Origin: Epiperipatus broadwayi
Lineage: Eukaryota > Onychophora > Udeonychophora > Euonychophora > Peripatidae
Length of the DNA stretch: 64,000 nt
Direction of reading: 5' to 3'
Assembly: GCA_028023455.1 (NCBI GenBank)
Contig: JAQFVV010000351.1
Location: 1 to 64,000, forward strand
Part shown: positions 45,823-60,094 of the stretch, piece by piece
Position numbering within the stretch: the stretch's first letter is position 1
Layout of the letters: each line of letters starts with the position of its first letter
Program-made: the position numbers and the translations under genes
The notes under the pieces: generated by a model
What the model was told of the DNA's origin: nothing
The model's input: the letters and a program-made list of their open reading frames with translations, nothing else
The model's database searches: none

Positions 45823-46309
45823 GAAAAATGAACAAAAGATTTAAAAAATTCTATTTTTTGTCTTATTTCTGAATACGAAATCTATATGAATATAAAAATA
45901 AAAACATGAGAATTCCTCTTGTTACTGCCCCAGATGTGTGACCAAGCTAAATCTACAATGGTATAAAATAAGAAAAGGTTTGATTAATCTTTTATTAAAA
46001 TAAAATATTAACATGATGAATATTAAAATCTTTAACAGAATAAATTGATCATATGGACTGGTAAATTTTATATACACTATAAATCATATAAAGTCTATAA
46101 TAATAATAATAATTGTACAATACCAAATCTATAATAATTTATATAGGCTAGTTAAAATTAATAGTGCTGTACAAGTTAGGTAAAACAAATCTATAATGGA
46201 ATAAAATGAGCAAAGGTTAAGCAAGCTCTACTAATAAAATAATCCAAAATCTATATTAGAATGTTTTAAAATTCATTAATAAAATGCAAGCTATGAGCAA
46301 GTTTACGAA
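45823..46309. other. AT-rich non-coding DNA
   Basis: No supported feature; phrases with cta-taat-aaat are locally repetitive. Confidence 0.4.
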
Positions 46310-46640
46310 ATTTATAACTTGTTTTGTTTATCATAAATGTACCCTTGAAGGTTTTTGCAATGATATAGATTGCAGAGGCTTTTACTATATGGTGAAACTG
46401 AACTGAATTCAGACCCATATAACTATCTAGTTTGTTTGACTGGATTTGAAGATATTTATGTATCTGAAAAATTCATGCTTTCAAGCTGATAGAAATGTGT
46501 TTCATAAATGTTAATTGGAGAGTTGGTGTTTAGATATAGTTTGTAGTCTTCCTACCCTGAGCCAACTAGCTCGAAACCATAGTTTAAAGGTTGGAGACAA
46601 TTTGAAAGAGATATTGAATTCTATCTCTCTCAGTGTTTAT
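46310..46640 (+). mobile_element. PLE-type terminal fragment (family C)
   Basis: Matches 1130-1420 in order. At its end a worn HHR-like stretch (ccctgagccaactagctcga, then AAAC, about 46556-46578) keeps the GAAAC block but not the full CUGANGA. Confidence 0.5.
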
Positions 46641-48370
46641 GTAAACAAAGCTTGATAGTGGGCTATTGGTAAAGTTCCATCTAGTGATCATAAAATGTAT
46701 ACTTAATAATATATCAACCTAATTGGACACCAATATTGTCTACACAAAATAAAATAATGTATTTGAAAATTATTATAAATATATTAATTGTTTATAATAA
46801 TATTCATTCATAAATAACCCTTTTATTATTATGTGATAAGTTTATGATATATTCAAGAATGAATAAAGTTATTAAGCTTAAAGATTATATAATATTTTAC
46901 TACAATAAAATTTATTAACTATTTCTTATACAATGGATAATCATAAACATTAGACAAAGTTTAATCACTATTAAACTTACTAAATTAATGAAATTAATAT
47001 TATTAACTAGTATTAGATTATATATGTGTATATTTGCAAAGGGATTCCAAATCTTGATTACTATATCATATATCTATTAATTTGAATAAGATTTTTAACT
47101 CAAATTTAATAAATAATAATTTGATTCACAAACACTAATGATATGATAATTCTTTAATATGATGTAATAATTTAAATTAATGTATAAAAGAAATATTATA
47201 TCCACTTAAACTATAAGCTAGTACAAGACAATAGACATTTTTTCTCAACCCACAAGCAACAAATATTCATTTATTTATTATCTGCAATGGATTATATATA
47301 TATATATAATATTATGATTCGATATCTGTATTTTTAAAGCAATATACGTAATTATAAAACTGAATATTTGTAAATACAGTGACTAAATAATTAAAAAATT
47401 TTATCCACTTAGGAGCACTTTCGATTATCCCAGTAATCTGTGTCAACTAAAGCTTTGAAATGCTAACTTCCCCACAATTCCGTGATCTTAACACTTGCTG
47501 CTTGCCTGTTAATTAAGTCATAAATAGGAATAAAATGCATTTAATAAATAGGCAATCTGCTAATATTAAAATATGAGATTCGTGGAATTTGAATTGATGA
47601 CATTTGCTTCCACTTTGTTTTTTTTTTTTTTCTTTTTTTTGTTTTTGAATTTTAATGGCTGTTGAGGCAGGTTCAAGAAATTAACTGAAAGTACTTCTGT
47701 GAATTTAAGGATTGTTTATAATAGTTTGTTACCATTATTATTATTTTTATTGTAATTACAATTTTGTTTTAATTAATGGACATTTTATTTTTATATTTTA
47801 TATATATAAATGTAATGAAACTGAAATTTGATTCATAAAGGACAACTGCTATAGTTTTAAAATAATTTAAAGGTTGAGAATAAGCCACTATGTATCTCAA
47901 TATATGTATATTAACTATAAATAATCTCATAGTGTAATGCTAAATATATTGGCTTGTCATGATCCTAACTTGAGATTCAGACATTAGGTAAAAGTATTTT
48001 TTTAGGTTGGAAATAGGCTTACAATTTATTTTATATAATTGGTTCATACCTAACATTTCTAAATTTATATATAAATAAGTATTTAGATATTTTTAATTTA
48101 TAAAAAAAAGATAAAACACTGTTGTAATTTCCATTACTTTAACACACTGATTGGCAAATCTGGAAAATCATCCCTTCTCTTTCACAGTTTAATTTTTTTG
48201 GTGAGCTGTATACGAAAGACTTTACTCTGATACAAGCTACTTGTAGATTGTTTTATATTTTTTTGTTTATTTGTTATAAGACCACCACTTGCTTAAAAAA
48301 TGCTTATATTCCATATGACAAAAATGTAATAATAAAAAGTAATTCTTCAAGAAATAACAAAAAATAAAAA
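46641..48370. other. AT-rich non-coding DNA
   Basis: No gene or recognisable repeat; poly(T) runs near 47618-47640. Confidence 0.45.
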
Positions 48371-48379
48371 GACTAAACA

Positions 48380-48450
48380 TCACATGATCACCATTTCTTA
48401 TGCTTGCTCTCACTGGTACTATTGTATAGAGAGTTTTGCCTGTTTTAAAA
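48380..48450. mobile_element. Fragment of the fold-back HHR family
   Basis: cacatgatcaccatttctta and tatagagagttttgcctg match the outer arm of the 9900-10145 fold-back element. The ribozyme part is absent. Confidence 0.45.
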
Positions 48451-48949
48451 AATAAAATGGTTATCTTATGACATATAAATCAAATGGCATAATTACTCAT
48501 TCAGTAGAGGAAAGCATATTATCCTAAAGATTCTTGAACCTTTATATGAGGGCAAAAAATGATGAGATACTAGTTTGGTGATATTTAGGAATGTTAAATA
48601 TGTTGTTTATGGTACATTTATATGAAATAAACACTAAACTTATATTTTTATTAAATTCCCTTATTTTTGATTTTGGATGCATCCACATTCCTATTTAGTA
48701 GTGTTTCTTCCTAAAGAAATTATTTGTAATAGTAAATTGATGTATTGTGCAAAAATTCAATAGTAATAAACCATTTAATTTATGACACAAATATTATTAT
48801 TTCCAGTAAGTTTTTATCAATATCCACTATTTGTGCCAACATGTGTATTAATCTTCAAAAAAAAAAAAGATATTTTAATGGTATTTCTGTAATAATGCTA
48901 TTGAACATGAAATAAAAGCTTTCTCTCTCTGAATTATTGAACCTAAAGT

Positions 48950-49430
48950 TCATCATCAACCATTATCAATCCATTGCAGAATGAAGGTCTCTCCAAGTTC
49001 AATCCATCTTTTCCTATCTTTAGCTTCTCTTCTCCACATCACCCCTGCACACTTTTTATTTCATCCATCCATCTCACATGTGGTCTCTTTCTGGGTCTTT
49101 TACAATCTCTTGGAATCCAGTTTAAAATTTTAATTGTTCATCTATTATCATCTCTTCTAGCAATATGTCCAGCCCAACTCCACTTCAGTCTTTTAATTTT
49201 TTCAATAAGGTCAGTAACACCTGTTTGTTCTCTTACCTATACATTGCATTTTCGATCCCTTCTTGTTACTCCCAACATGCATCTCTCCATACTTCTTTGA
49301 GTGGTCTGAAGTCTCTATATTGCTCTTCAATTAAGTGTCCAAGTCTCAGATCCATAAGTAAGAACTGGCAAAACACATTTATTAAAAACCTTTCTTTTCA
49401 AACACATAGGCATATTTCCTTTTAGTATCA
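48950..49430 (-). pseudogene. Non-LTR retrotransposon C-terminus and 3' end
   Basis: On the minus strand NKCVLPVLTYGSETWTLN (about 49325-49378) is followed by broken frames that keep the LKWSWAGHIAR and RPHVRWMDEIKS blocks, ending with the aacttggagagaccttcat 3' end. This is the well-known C-terminal region of RT proteins in RTE/Jockey/CR1-like LINEs, downstream of the catalytic domain. Stops begin right after LTYGSETWTLN. It is a 5'-truncated, dead copy; the clade is uncertain. Confidence 0.8.
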
Positions 49431-52400
49431 AGTTAAATGCCTCTAGTTTTTAACTGCAATTTCAACAATTGTGCATATTAAATTAGACTTCACAGCAATT
49501 TCAACACCATGTATTCTCTTTTCAGTGACTGACCTACCTTTTCAAAAAAATAAAAAAACTTTTATATTTATTTATTCCTTGGTTAAAAGACAAATTTCAA
49601 TAAAAGCAGCTATATCAATCTAAAATCTTGGCAGCTTCTTAGCCACCAATGTAGTTTCCCATTCTAATGATGAAGAATTTGTATCAAATGAAGTTTACAT
49701 ATTTTATCTACCTATATTTAGAAAAAAATAATAGATTTATAATATTTACCTTCTGAACTATTATTTCCTACTGCTTTGCAACCACTTGTGATATTAATAT
49801 TATTACCATTGTTATCATGTTCATTGCTATAATGAGTAATCTACCAACTGCATCAACCAAATCAGACTTAATAAGAAAGGCCATATTTAACCCACATTTT
49901 CTAGATCCTTTCACTTCAATGGTAAGCAGGCAGTTTTTCAAAATAGGGCTGTCTACACATACAATTTTTTCCAGTAAAACTTATATTTCATTAAAATACA
50001 ATTCTAAATTAACTTATTAGTAATTGTTCAGTCCCAAGCAAGGGCCACAACTAAGCATTGCCAGCCTATTAAGTCTCTTCCCATAATTTCTTTTTTAATT
50101 CTTGAGGTTTGATCTAAAAAAAAAAGAAAAAGAGAATGGGATTCAGAAATACTATGTCTGTAGTTAAAGAATTGAAGTTTTGGTGGACAAGTATACAATC
50201 TCAGTATTTCAGTTAGGATATGATGTCCGATAGGATAAGCTCAAAACAATCGGGACCTACAATAATTTAAATGAAAAAAAAGGAAAAGAGGAGACAAAAT
50301 GTCTGTTTGTATCAGAAGCAGTATCTAGTCTTTGATAAACCAACATTTTCCCCCACAGAACAGCAGGTGTTCTTGATCACTGCACTGGTGGTTTGCTAGT
50401 TACGGTTGGCCTTCATATTTAAAATTCATTCCATTATCCACCATCTTTTGAAATCATCAGTAGCCTTAATATGATAAAAACAGTATATATGATAAATTAT
50501 AGGATAAAACAGTGTATAAATAGAGAATTAAAATAGTTTTCTATTGCTAAAATGTTTGTTTCCATTTATTTTTAAGTTGTTTTTTTTTAATTATAAAGGA
50601 GTATTTTTTTTAACTTAAAATCTTAACTACATATTTTTAAAATTTTGTTTCAAACATTCTATATACTGTATATATTAGTAGTAGTATTACAATTTTTTCT
50701 TTCTTTTCTTTTTTTGAAAAAAAAAGCTAAATCTTTTTTTTCTTTCTATATTCTATTTTTTGTCTATTAATTTGTGTTCTTATCTTCTTTTTTCTTGCTA
50801 CATAAAAAGTCCTATTACATTCATGCCTCAGTACCTTAGAATCTCCTGGTAATAAGAAGTATTCACTAAAGGTGGAATGAAGAGCTCGTGCAAGTCATTT
50901 TGTCAACGAAGAATTAATTTGCTTTAAGAAAAAAAAAACTTTTAACAACTAATTTGTAAAAAAAAAAAAAGAGATAAAAAGTTGTAAACTTTTTTATGTG
51001 TGTATATATGTATATATATTGTATAATTAATATCGGGTTATTAAATAACAATCATTATTAAAAATTATAGATGGAAATGATGGTAAACTATCTCTGGTAA
51101 TAAGAACTGTTTTCTTGAGTCTGTTGCTAAAAGTCTCTTTAATATCAACTGCTTTATAGATACTCACTTCAATGTGTATAAAATAACACAGACAAAATAA
51201 GTTAATCACGTCGTCTACTTAGTATCAATAAATTGCCTTTTAATAAATCATTTTAACACACACATATATATATATATAATCAAAATAAATTGATAACCTA
51301 CATATATAAATAATGTATACAAATAATTAAATATTATGAAAATATATCTATTGATGATATTTTTTATGCCCTCTATAAAAAAATTAGTCTTATATAAAGC
51401 ATTTGATAAAAAATCAATTAGCCTCTTGCAGCTCAAGTATTTTGGTTAGATAGTTGAATTATATGCTGTGCCTTATCAATTTGGTTGATACAAAGCATGT
51501 TTTGGTTAAATTACCATTAAAATCCATTTTCAAGCCTTAATATCAAATTGAGGATTAAAAATGTCTATTTAAATAAAAACTGAGTTACTATTTTGGATGA
51601 AATCTCAATTGATCTCCTGAGCAGCTAAATGACATCATATTTCACCGATTAAAATATGTATCCTGCAAAAGATTTATTGATTTGTCATCAAACATTGTTA
51701 TAGGTACAAACATAAAAATAAAGTTAATAGATTATGTATACATGTTACAATTAAGAGCTTTAAAAGATTTAATGTTAATTTGGATTTTATTGATAATAAA
51801 AATATATAAATACGGATATTGAACATGTAAAATAATTTAATCTTGGTTTAACTAAACATTTGTGTCCAAAAAAAAGTAATGACTCGGACATTGAAATGTA
51901 ATACATATTGGATAAATCTGATACTTTGACCGGTATTTTGCTAAAAAAAGAAAAAGAAAAAAAATATGTAGTATCTATTTTTAGTTACTGATTTATAAAT
52001 AAATATAACAAACAAGTCAAATAAATCTATAAATAATGCTTATCTTTTATTATATCAATGCAAATCATTTTTGTCAGATAAAAAGTCATTTTTATTTGAC
52101 CTTTGATTTGTTACATAATAATAATCAAGCATTGATACTTCAAAAATTCTACACGCAGTTATATGCAGCAAATAATATATTATTGCTTTGTGTGAATTTA
52201 TTCAGTGATAAAGTGAAAAAATATATAGATTAAAGTCCATGGATTAGGGACAATCTGTCACTATACAACTCAAATTGTTTTGAAATCACTCATTTGATAA
52301 AACATTGTAAACATAAGAACTTCTTCATTAAAATTTCATAGACTTATTTTTATTATGAATGATGGAAATCTGATGATTAAGTTCAATAGATCACAACCCA

Positions 52401-54099
52401 ATTTAACACTTCAAATGCATGAATTTCTTATGAATTCCCGAATAGTAAACCATCAGTCATTTATTGTAACAATAATAACATTAACATTAAAATTTCATAA
52501 AGATATTTTTATGGTGCTTTAAGGACCTGAACATTTCTACCATTCTAGAAAGCTGGGATTTGACTGCAAACAGTATTAAGCTTTTTTAAAATTCCAGAAA
52601 GGATTTTTCTTTCTAGGTAGATTATTAATAATGGTCCATAAATAACATTTACCAATTTTAGCTAAAGAGTAGTTTCCAGGTGTTATGAATGCTAAAATTA
52701 AAATTGTATAAAAATAGAGGTTCACTCATTCATAATATAAGTCACTTGAGTGTCAGTGAGATGACCAAAAACATACAATTGTAATATAATTTAAACTTTA
52801 TTATTGATCAGAGGGATCTCCAACTACTATTGGCATTGAGGCCAAAGGTATCTTTACCATATATTGTTTAATTCTCTAATAAACATAATGTAATAAAAAT
52901 ATTTATAACAATGAATATACAGAGCATGATAAATTAATTTTTAGGTCTGAGGCAAGACTTAAAAATGCATTTTTAAAATTATTGAAAAGACTTAATTAAA
53001 ATAGTCTGTAGAAGAAAACGATAAAAGAAATAGAAAAGGTAGGTATTAAATAATAAAAAATACATTTATTAAAATATATTTTAAATATAAATTATCAATT
53101 TAGTAACTAGTTTAATAACATACCTGAAGCTGTTTATTTTGTTGTTTCAACTATCAGGGTTCAGCCTTTTAATGACTTTCATAACTTTTTTGCAATTATT
53201 AAAAATTGTTAAAACTACACATTCAGTCATAGAAATCTAAAAAAATGATGTCATTGATTTTTTTAAATATTTCATTTATAGAACCATCTATTGAATATTT
53301 CACTAATCTGTTTTTTCTTTTTAAAAAAATTCATAACTTTGTGTTATTTCAAATTATTGATTTTTTAATTTCAAAAATATAAAAGGCTATAAAATCAAAT
53401 AGCAGCAAAGTAAAATGTTTTAAGCACTGACTTCTTTTCATTGATTGATGTATTCCTTTGTAATAAGTGTCCATACCATTTGTGAGATGATTTTGAAAAT
53501 GTTTTTGGAATAATTAAAAACGTTATTTTTTTGACAAATTTATTAAGATTCATGATTATTTTTACCCAATATTTATGTAGTAATTACTAAAAATCAAAAA
53601 ATACATTATTATACTGTATTTTATATGCATATATTTTATTTAAAAAAATAAAAGATAATCATTTTATATATATATAATCATTTTTAATGTAACATTAGCA
53701 AAAAAAGTCATGGCATTCTGATAAGCTTTCCTTATGAAAACTAAAGTATATCTAGTATGTTATTACCATCTCTGTCTGATATTCTAAAAATTAGTAAGCA
53801 TTTTTAATATTTTAAAAAATAATTTGAAAAATTTATTAGAGATTATTTTTTCATTTGCATTTTGAAAACAAATTTCAATTAAAAAAGATTTTACTCATTT
53901 TCTGAAGTCTGCTCTATCATGTTTTTGTATCAAGACAATTTCATTTTTTCAACATTTGCAATGTTCAAATGCCAATTTCTAGAATTTGTTCATTGCAAAT
54001 GTATACTATTAACAAATCAAATTCAATTTGTTAAATTGTGATATAGAAAAAAGTTTAATACTAAAATCAAAAGTTCAAAGCTTATAAAAAGTATCACCA
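49431..54099. other. Long AT-rich non-coding stretch
   Basis: No coding region with recognisable similarity, no RNA gene and no clear repeat boundary in about 4.7 kb. The short open frames here look random for this base composition. Confidence 0.45.
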
Positions 54100-55060
54100 G
54101 GGATATCAAGATTTATGAATTTTAATATTTGCACTTTGTTTGTTAATTAATCTTTTCATAGGGTAACATTTCCATTGTTCTCCCACTTGGCACTTTTTGT
54201 TATCAGTTAACATTTTATTTTAATATAAATCATTATTTAATATTAAAATTTAATAAAGTGGACTTAATTTATTAGAAATATAAATTTATAAGTAAAAAAC
54301 ATTCTAAGCAATCATATTTAAACTTTGCAAATATTGAAACTAATAATAATATAAGTGCATAATGAGAACAATGAATTTTTTTCTGGTTTGTTGGTCTAAA
54401 GAAAGGCAGTCAAGTGACTGACTCCAAAAAATTAATGAAATCTTCATTGATTAAAATTTATTTTTAAAACTAGAACAAATAATGTGAAACCTTGAAAAGT
54501 CTATAATCTGTTAGGAAATTTAAAATTGCATATATAATTTTTAGAATATCTCAAAAGATTCCACCAAGATATTATCAGTATGGTCGTAATATCAGCCATG
54601 ATTTTCTTTTTAGTATGTTACGTTACAATTTGTTTTCTATTTTTAAAAATAAAACATATACATATAAAAATGAAGTGTTATCATATATACTTTTGGATAC
54701 ATTTTAGCATTTCTGGTTACAAAATTAAATTTCAAAAAATAGAATTGATTGAAGTTAATTTGTAAAACCCAAATGAATTTTTGTTTATATTATTTAATAC
54801 TAAAAAAATTTTTATTTAAAATTTAAAATTAATTTGTTTTTTAAAAAATGACAAAAAGAAATCTGCAGTGAGCAATATAAAAGGATTATTATTCAGCATT
54901 TCAAATTGTTGTGTAAGTTATTGGTTTTTCCTGATTTTTTTAAAAAAAATAAATATTTTCTAATAAAATCTGATCTAACCATATTCTTCTAAAAATATTA
55001 AACAAATATTTTGTAAAAAAATAATCATAAATATATAAACAAACTATGGAAAATAAGTTT
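54100..55060. repeat. Dispersed AT-rich repeat, related to 13.38-14.09 kb
   Basis: It shares word order with 13380-14087 (see there). Class unknown. Confidence 0.4.
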
Positions 55061-57358
55061 ACATTTTGAAATCTAACAAAAGAAAAAATATTCTTGAAAG
55101 CATTTGCAAGTGCTCTCATATGGAGAGAACTAGAAACTAGGAACCAGCAACATTCTGTCAGCTCCTTTGAAAAAGAAATCTACTGATATTGACATGTTAA
55201 TAATTTTTTTAAAAATAATATTATTTTAGACCCAGGTTTTTGCTATCATATAAGAACAAAATTAGCAAACTAATGCTAAATATCGACATATAGAATCTCT
55301 GTACCACCAACATATAATTTAGTGACAAACAGTGAAGATTAAGCTTGAGAATTGTAAAAAAAAATTTTTTTTAGTTTTTGTATCAAATCAATATTAAAAT
55401 TAAATTCAGAATATAATTTCTTTAGCACCCAGAAATTAATATTATTTGAATAAACAAGCATTAAATTTTTATTTTTACTATTTGATTTTAATAATTTTAA
55501 ATGTTTCAGATAATAACTGTCTGTTGCCTATTATGTTAACAGTAACCTTGAAAACAGTTGAATTTTTAAATCGCAAAAAATACATATATATTATTTATTT
55601 TTGATGATTTTTAATTTTACATATAAGCTATATTTATATATAGCATTTATATTAAGTTTAGAAGATATTGATGCTATTCTGTAATAGTATAAAATGACTA
55701 TATATATATTATAACATTGAAAATAATGTCATCATATGACAACTTATTAGTACACTTACTAGATTTTTAACATTGTGAAAGGGTTTAATTTAGGAACTTC
55801 TACATCTTTAGTATTTCTGTTTATAAAGTAGTGAAATATTTTATAATGTCAGTCATAATTATTATGGTTAATGTAATAATTAAGGATATGTGATATTAGC
55901 TTTCACAGTGCAGCTTTAAAGCATTATTTATGAAAACAGCATCATCTTTAATGCTTTTGCTTTTTATTTTAATCAATAAAAAGCTCACTTTAAAACAGAT
56001 GTCAAAGTTTTAGAACCACTCTCTTATAAACCCTTAACAAATTTATTATGTTAATGCCAGGATATTTTATTCTTATTTCTTCTTTATTTTTTCTTTCATT
56101 TCAATTTTATATCATCTTATTTTATGATTATTTTTTTGATATCCATTAAAAAAAATTCAGATATTGTTCTTTTAAATAAATCATTATTAAATATTATATT
56201 TCATATTTTTTATTTTCTTCATACTTGTCTTGTTTCTATTTATTCCTGCTATTTGTGTAAATGTTCTTAGCAGAATATTCATTATCTCTTATTGTTCTCA
56301 TTTAAATCTAAGCTATCCTCAAAGTCTGTAGATGTTTGTAAATTTAACTTTTGTATATTAAGAAATAGCTATTGGTATTCCTTACATCTTTTAATTATTG
56401 ATCCTTTTTAATATTGAATATTAAAAAACAATACAGTCTTAAAATATATATTTTCTATTAATTATACTTAAACCCAACTCTAATTTCAAATATGTATCCT
56501 TGTCTATTTTCCTTTGAAACATTTTCTGGTTTTATTACTTCAATATAGTATAATTTAAAAATGTCATTTGGCTTGTTTATTGACAGCTGTATAAAATTAC
56601 TCTATCTCATCATCAGAATTATAATCTATTGGTGCATAAATATGAATTTTTAATAATTGATATCATCATAGAGAATGTCATATCTAATCTTATTGTTACT
56701 TTGTGTAATATATTACTGATATTCAAAATATTGCTTTACAATCTTTTATTTATTCAAAATTCCATTTAATAATATTTGTGGCTGGTTACCAAAGTACACT
56801 CATTTTTTTCAAATAAATTGCCTTTTGTCTCATCATTTATAATCACAATGTTGGACAATATCTCACTTAATAGTTTTTACATGCTTCAAATGATAACAAA
56901 GGATAGAAATTCAGCAGCTAAAAGAACACTTTGTCTTTGATCTACAATAACCACTTTGTTTTATGGTTTTACAATGTTTATATTACAAAAGTGATCATTT
57001 ATTTTCATCATTTATAATTATCAATAACAAATTCAATATAGGCATTTTTGTACAGATATATACTCTCATTGCAACTAAAACCAACCACAATCAGTTATGA
57101 ACTATCAGATATTGGAATAAATATAAATCTATAGTATTTCTTAGTCCTAAATTCAGAAATGAAATCCGGTAAATTCATTTTATTATTTGTAGCATGTTGT
57201 TGAGCGGTCTATCCATTTTTACTTAATAAATGAATAACAAAAATAGTGCACATTAAAAATTATCAATTATTTTAAAGTCTCATGGACAATCAGACTTTTT
57301 GATTAGTTAATAACAATATTTAACTTACACTTATATTATAAATAAAGTTTATTAATGT
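55061..57358. other. AT-rich non-coding DNA
   Basis: No supported feature. Confidence 0.45.
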
Positions 57359-57724
57359 AATACTATATCTTGTATTGGAGAGGAAATTATTCATTTATTA
57401 TTATTAACATTCACAAAAGCGTACGCACAATTAGCTTCAAAGGCTGATATTTGAATGTAATACAATTGTAAACATGTGCTATATAAAAATAAATGCTTAT
57501 TTACATATGATTAAGTTTCAGTTAGAGTGACATTTAGTAAATTCTAGACAATTTCACCGACATCATTCATTCAGACATCGTATATAGTAATTTAAAGTGA
57601 GTGGTCCATTTTCATGCTTTCCTTGCCAGTACTTCAGATTTGTTCATATATAAGCATAAAATTGTAGGAATAAGTGGATTCATTTTATTCCTGCATAAAT
57701 ACTATATCTTGTATTGGAGAGGAA
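57359..57724. repeat. 312-bp segment between 27-bp direct repeats
   Basis: An exact 27-bp repeat (beginning aatactatatcttgtattg) occurs at 57359-57385 and 57698-57724. The enclosed sequence has no coding sense and no poly(A). It may be an insertion with a long target duplication, like the 21.85-22.45 kb case, or a local duplication. Confidence 0.6.
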
Positions 57725-59560
57725 TGGAGTATTGTAAATTAATATTAATATATTGTTAATCATGAAAATCTATAAAACTTGACTGAAAATATTTTTCTAG
57801 TTTTGTAGGATATAATTTTGGTTCATTAGTAAATATGTTGACTTTACTTTGCTGTCTTTATGCAGTTACTGAGCTTTACATATCATTATAAATTTTAGGC
57901 AGTAACTGTAACAATGATATTAGCTATAATTTTTTTTATGCTTTAATTATAAGCAGAGCAATTTGGAAATCAGTTCAGTACATTTTAATGCATAAATATG
58001 TCAATATGCAAAATAAGTGACACTTTTAATGTTGAGAAAACAGGCAAAAAAAAAAAACAGCAGATGGAAATCCTTAGCTGTGGTTTAACAAGAGATATGT
58101 TTATTAGCAATAATTTACTTTGAAACTAGGTTTGAGAAAAGTATTTCATTAACCAAATGATATGTTTAGGCAAACCTAATTAGAGATCTGACTGACTTTT
58201 ATAAATGTTGAAGAATCTAAAAAAAGAAAGGCATGAAATAGCCTATCTTAAAAAATCTATTTAGGTTATAATAACTAGAAGATTATTAAATGAATTAATA
58301 GAAAGAGTTGTAATATCATTAATAGTAATGGTAGCAAATGTGGCGATAGCAATAAAAAGAAATGTTAGTATTTTAGTTTTATTAAAAATATGATTAAAAA
58401 AATGTGAAAACTTTTTCTGTTAGAGAGTTGTGAAACTGAATATAAGATCAGCCATTATTTATTAAAAGCAGTCAATATTTAATAGTTGCATATTGGCTGT
58501 CAGTGAACATTTTTCCAAGGAGAAAAAAGTTAAGTGAACTGCTGTAAAATTGTCTGGAATAATATATCCTAGTTTTAGATAGACTGTATGATATTGTTTT
58601 TTTCCTGAAAAATTTAATTTGATATCATCTATTTCTGAACTCCTAAAATTATTAGTCAATAATATTTAAAAATAATTTTTTTACTATAGTATCTGGGACA
58701 ATTCTAATAATGTTTATGTTATGAACTTAGATTCCAAGTAGAACTTAATTTTTTGTTGAATAGAATCATTGCATAAGTACCAATAAAATAATCTTTATTA
58801 ATAAAAACTTTATAATATGTCCTTGTTCCAGCATATTTACTTTTTATATTTTTTTTCAATATTTTTAACAGAACTTAAAGCCAGCTTGTGGTTTAAGACC
58901 TGTAGAGGTCCTTACTATCGCATTTTTATACGCATGTGCTTGAGGCTACAGCCTTAATGAATATTATTTAAAAATAGATATAAGATAGTTTAAAAATATT
59001 AAGGAATGTTAAACAAAATTAATTATGTTGACTATTATTATGTTAATTTAAATTAAAAAAAAATATATTGTAATCACAAAGAATGCATTTTGTGGATTTT
59101 ATATTAATCAAAAATTGAAAATGATTATTTATTATCAAATACTGTTTTAACATAGATTATTACCAACGGTTACATAATCGACTAACAAAAAATATACAAA
59201 TTCTTAAATATACTAAATATTTAAATTTATCTAAGATAAACAAGAAAAAGATCACATGTAAGAAAAAATCCTATAATTATTTGAAGCATAAAATTTAAAA
59301 GAAAAAGAATAATGCAAAAAAAAAAACAACAACAACTAAGAAGCAATCTTTTTTTAACTTCAAAAAAAAAAAAAATCAAAACAAATAAACAAAACAAAAT
59401 GAACAAATAAAAAAATATTTAATGATTTAAATTAAATAATAAGCATAGATATTAATAATATTTTATGCAAATCAAAAAAATATGTAGTATAGAATTCAGA
59501 TTATTCCCAAAGATGAATATTTATAAAAAAAAAAACACTACCTCATATAATTCTATTCTA
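57725..59560. other. AT-rich non-coding DNA
   Basis: No supported gene. Near 58893-58960 two small hairpins (gacctgtagaggtc and gaggctacagcctt) are more GC-rich than the surroundings; I could not assign them. Confidence 0.4.
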
Positions 59561-59779
59561 GAATCTTCAGAAAGTAAATTATTTAAACTAAAAACATTTT
59601 AAAAGAAGATACAACTAAGACTTCAGATAGAGAACTGTATGTTAGGAAAAATAAGAAGGAATTGAAAATAAAAGACATGAGTAATAAAACAAATTTTACT
59701 GACATCATTAAAAGAATTTAATGAGAAGTGGAATTGGATTGGATTTGAAAAGATTTTAAAAGTTCTAAAAAGAGACTAT

Positions 59780-59920
59780 TTGTTAGAAGAATCAATAAGA
59801 AATTGTTTTGGGATAATGTGGAGAAGTTAAGCTAGAAATCAGATAATCTTGATTAAACTTGGAGAGATTTTTATTTTATAGTAGATTGATAATGGCTGAA
59901 AATGATGAAGAATGAATAAT
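59780..59920 (+). mobile_element. Decayed non-LTR retrotransposon 3' end
   Basis: aacttggagagatttttatt followed by agattgataatggctg and a gat-rich tail matches the 3' ends at 1425-1497 and 48950-49010. A worn CGEVKLEIR phrase precedes it. Confidence 0.6.
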
Positions 59921-60094
59921 AAATGGACAACAGACAGAATCTAGCAATATCTTTACTAATAAAAACCACTAAATTGTACATTTCCATTTAAAAGTCATTC
60001 TTTGCTTCTGTGGTACTAATATAACATCAGATTTAAACAGCAGTTTAAGAAGATGAATGTGATCCTTCAATAGCAGATTGAAATTTGGAATCTG

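Noticed and set aside
48974-49425. Plus-strand open frames of 108 and 86 codons
   Set aside because: They are antisense of the non-LTR retrotransposon C-terminus.
58893-58960. Two small GC-richer hairpins considered as snoRNA or miRNA
   Set aside because: Too short and without C/D, H/ACA or precursor-like features.
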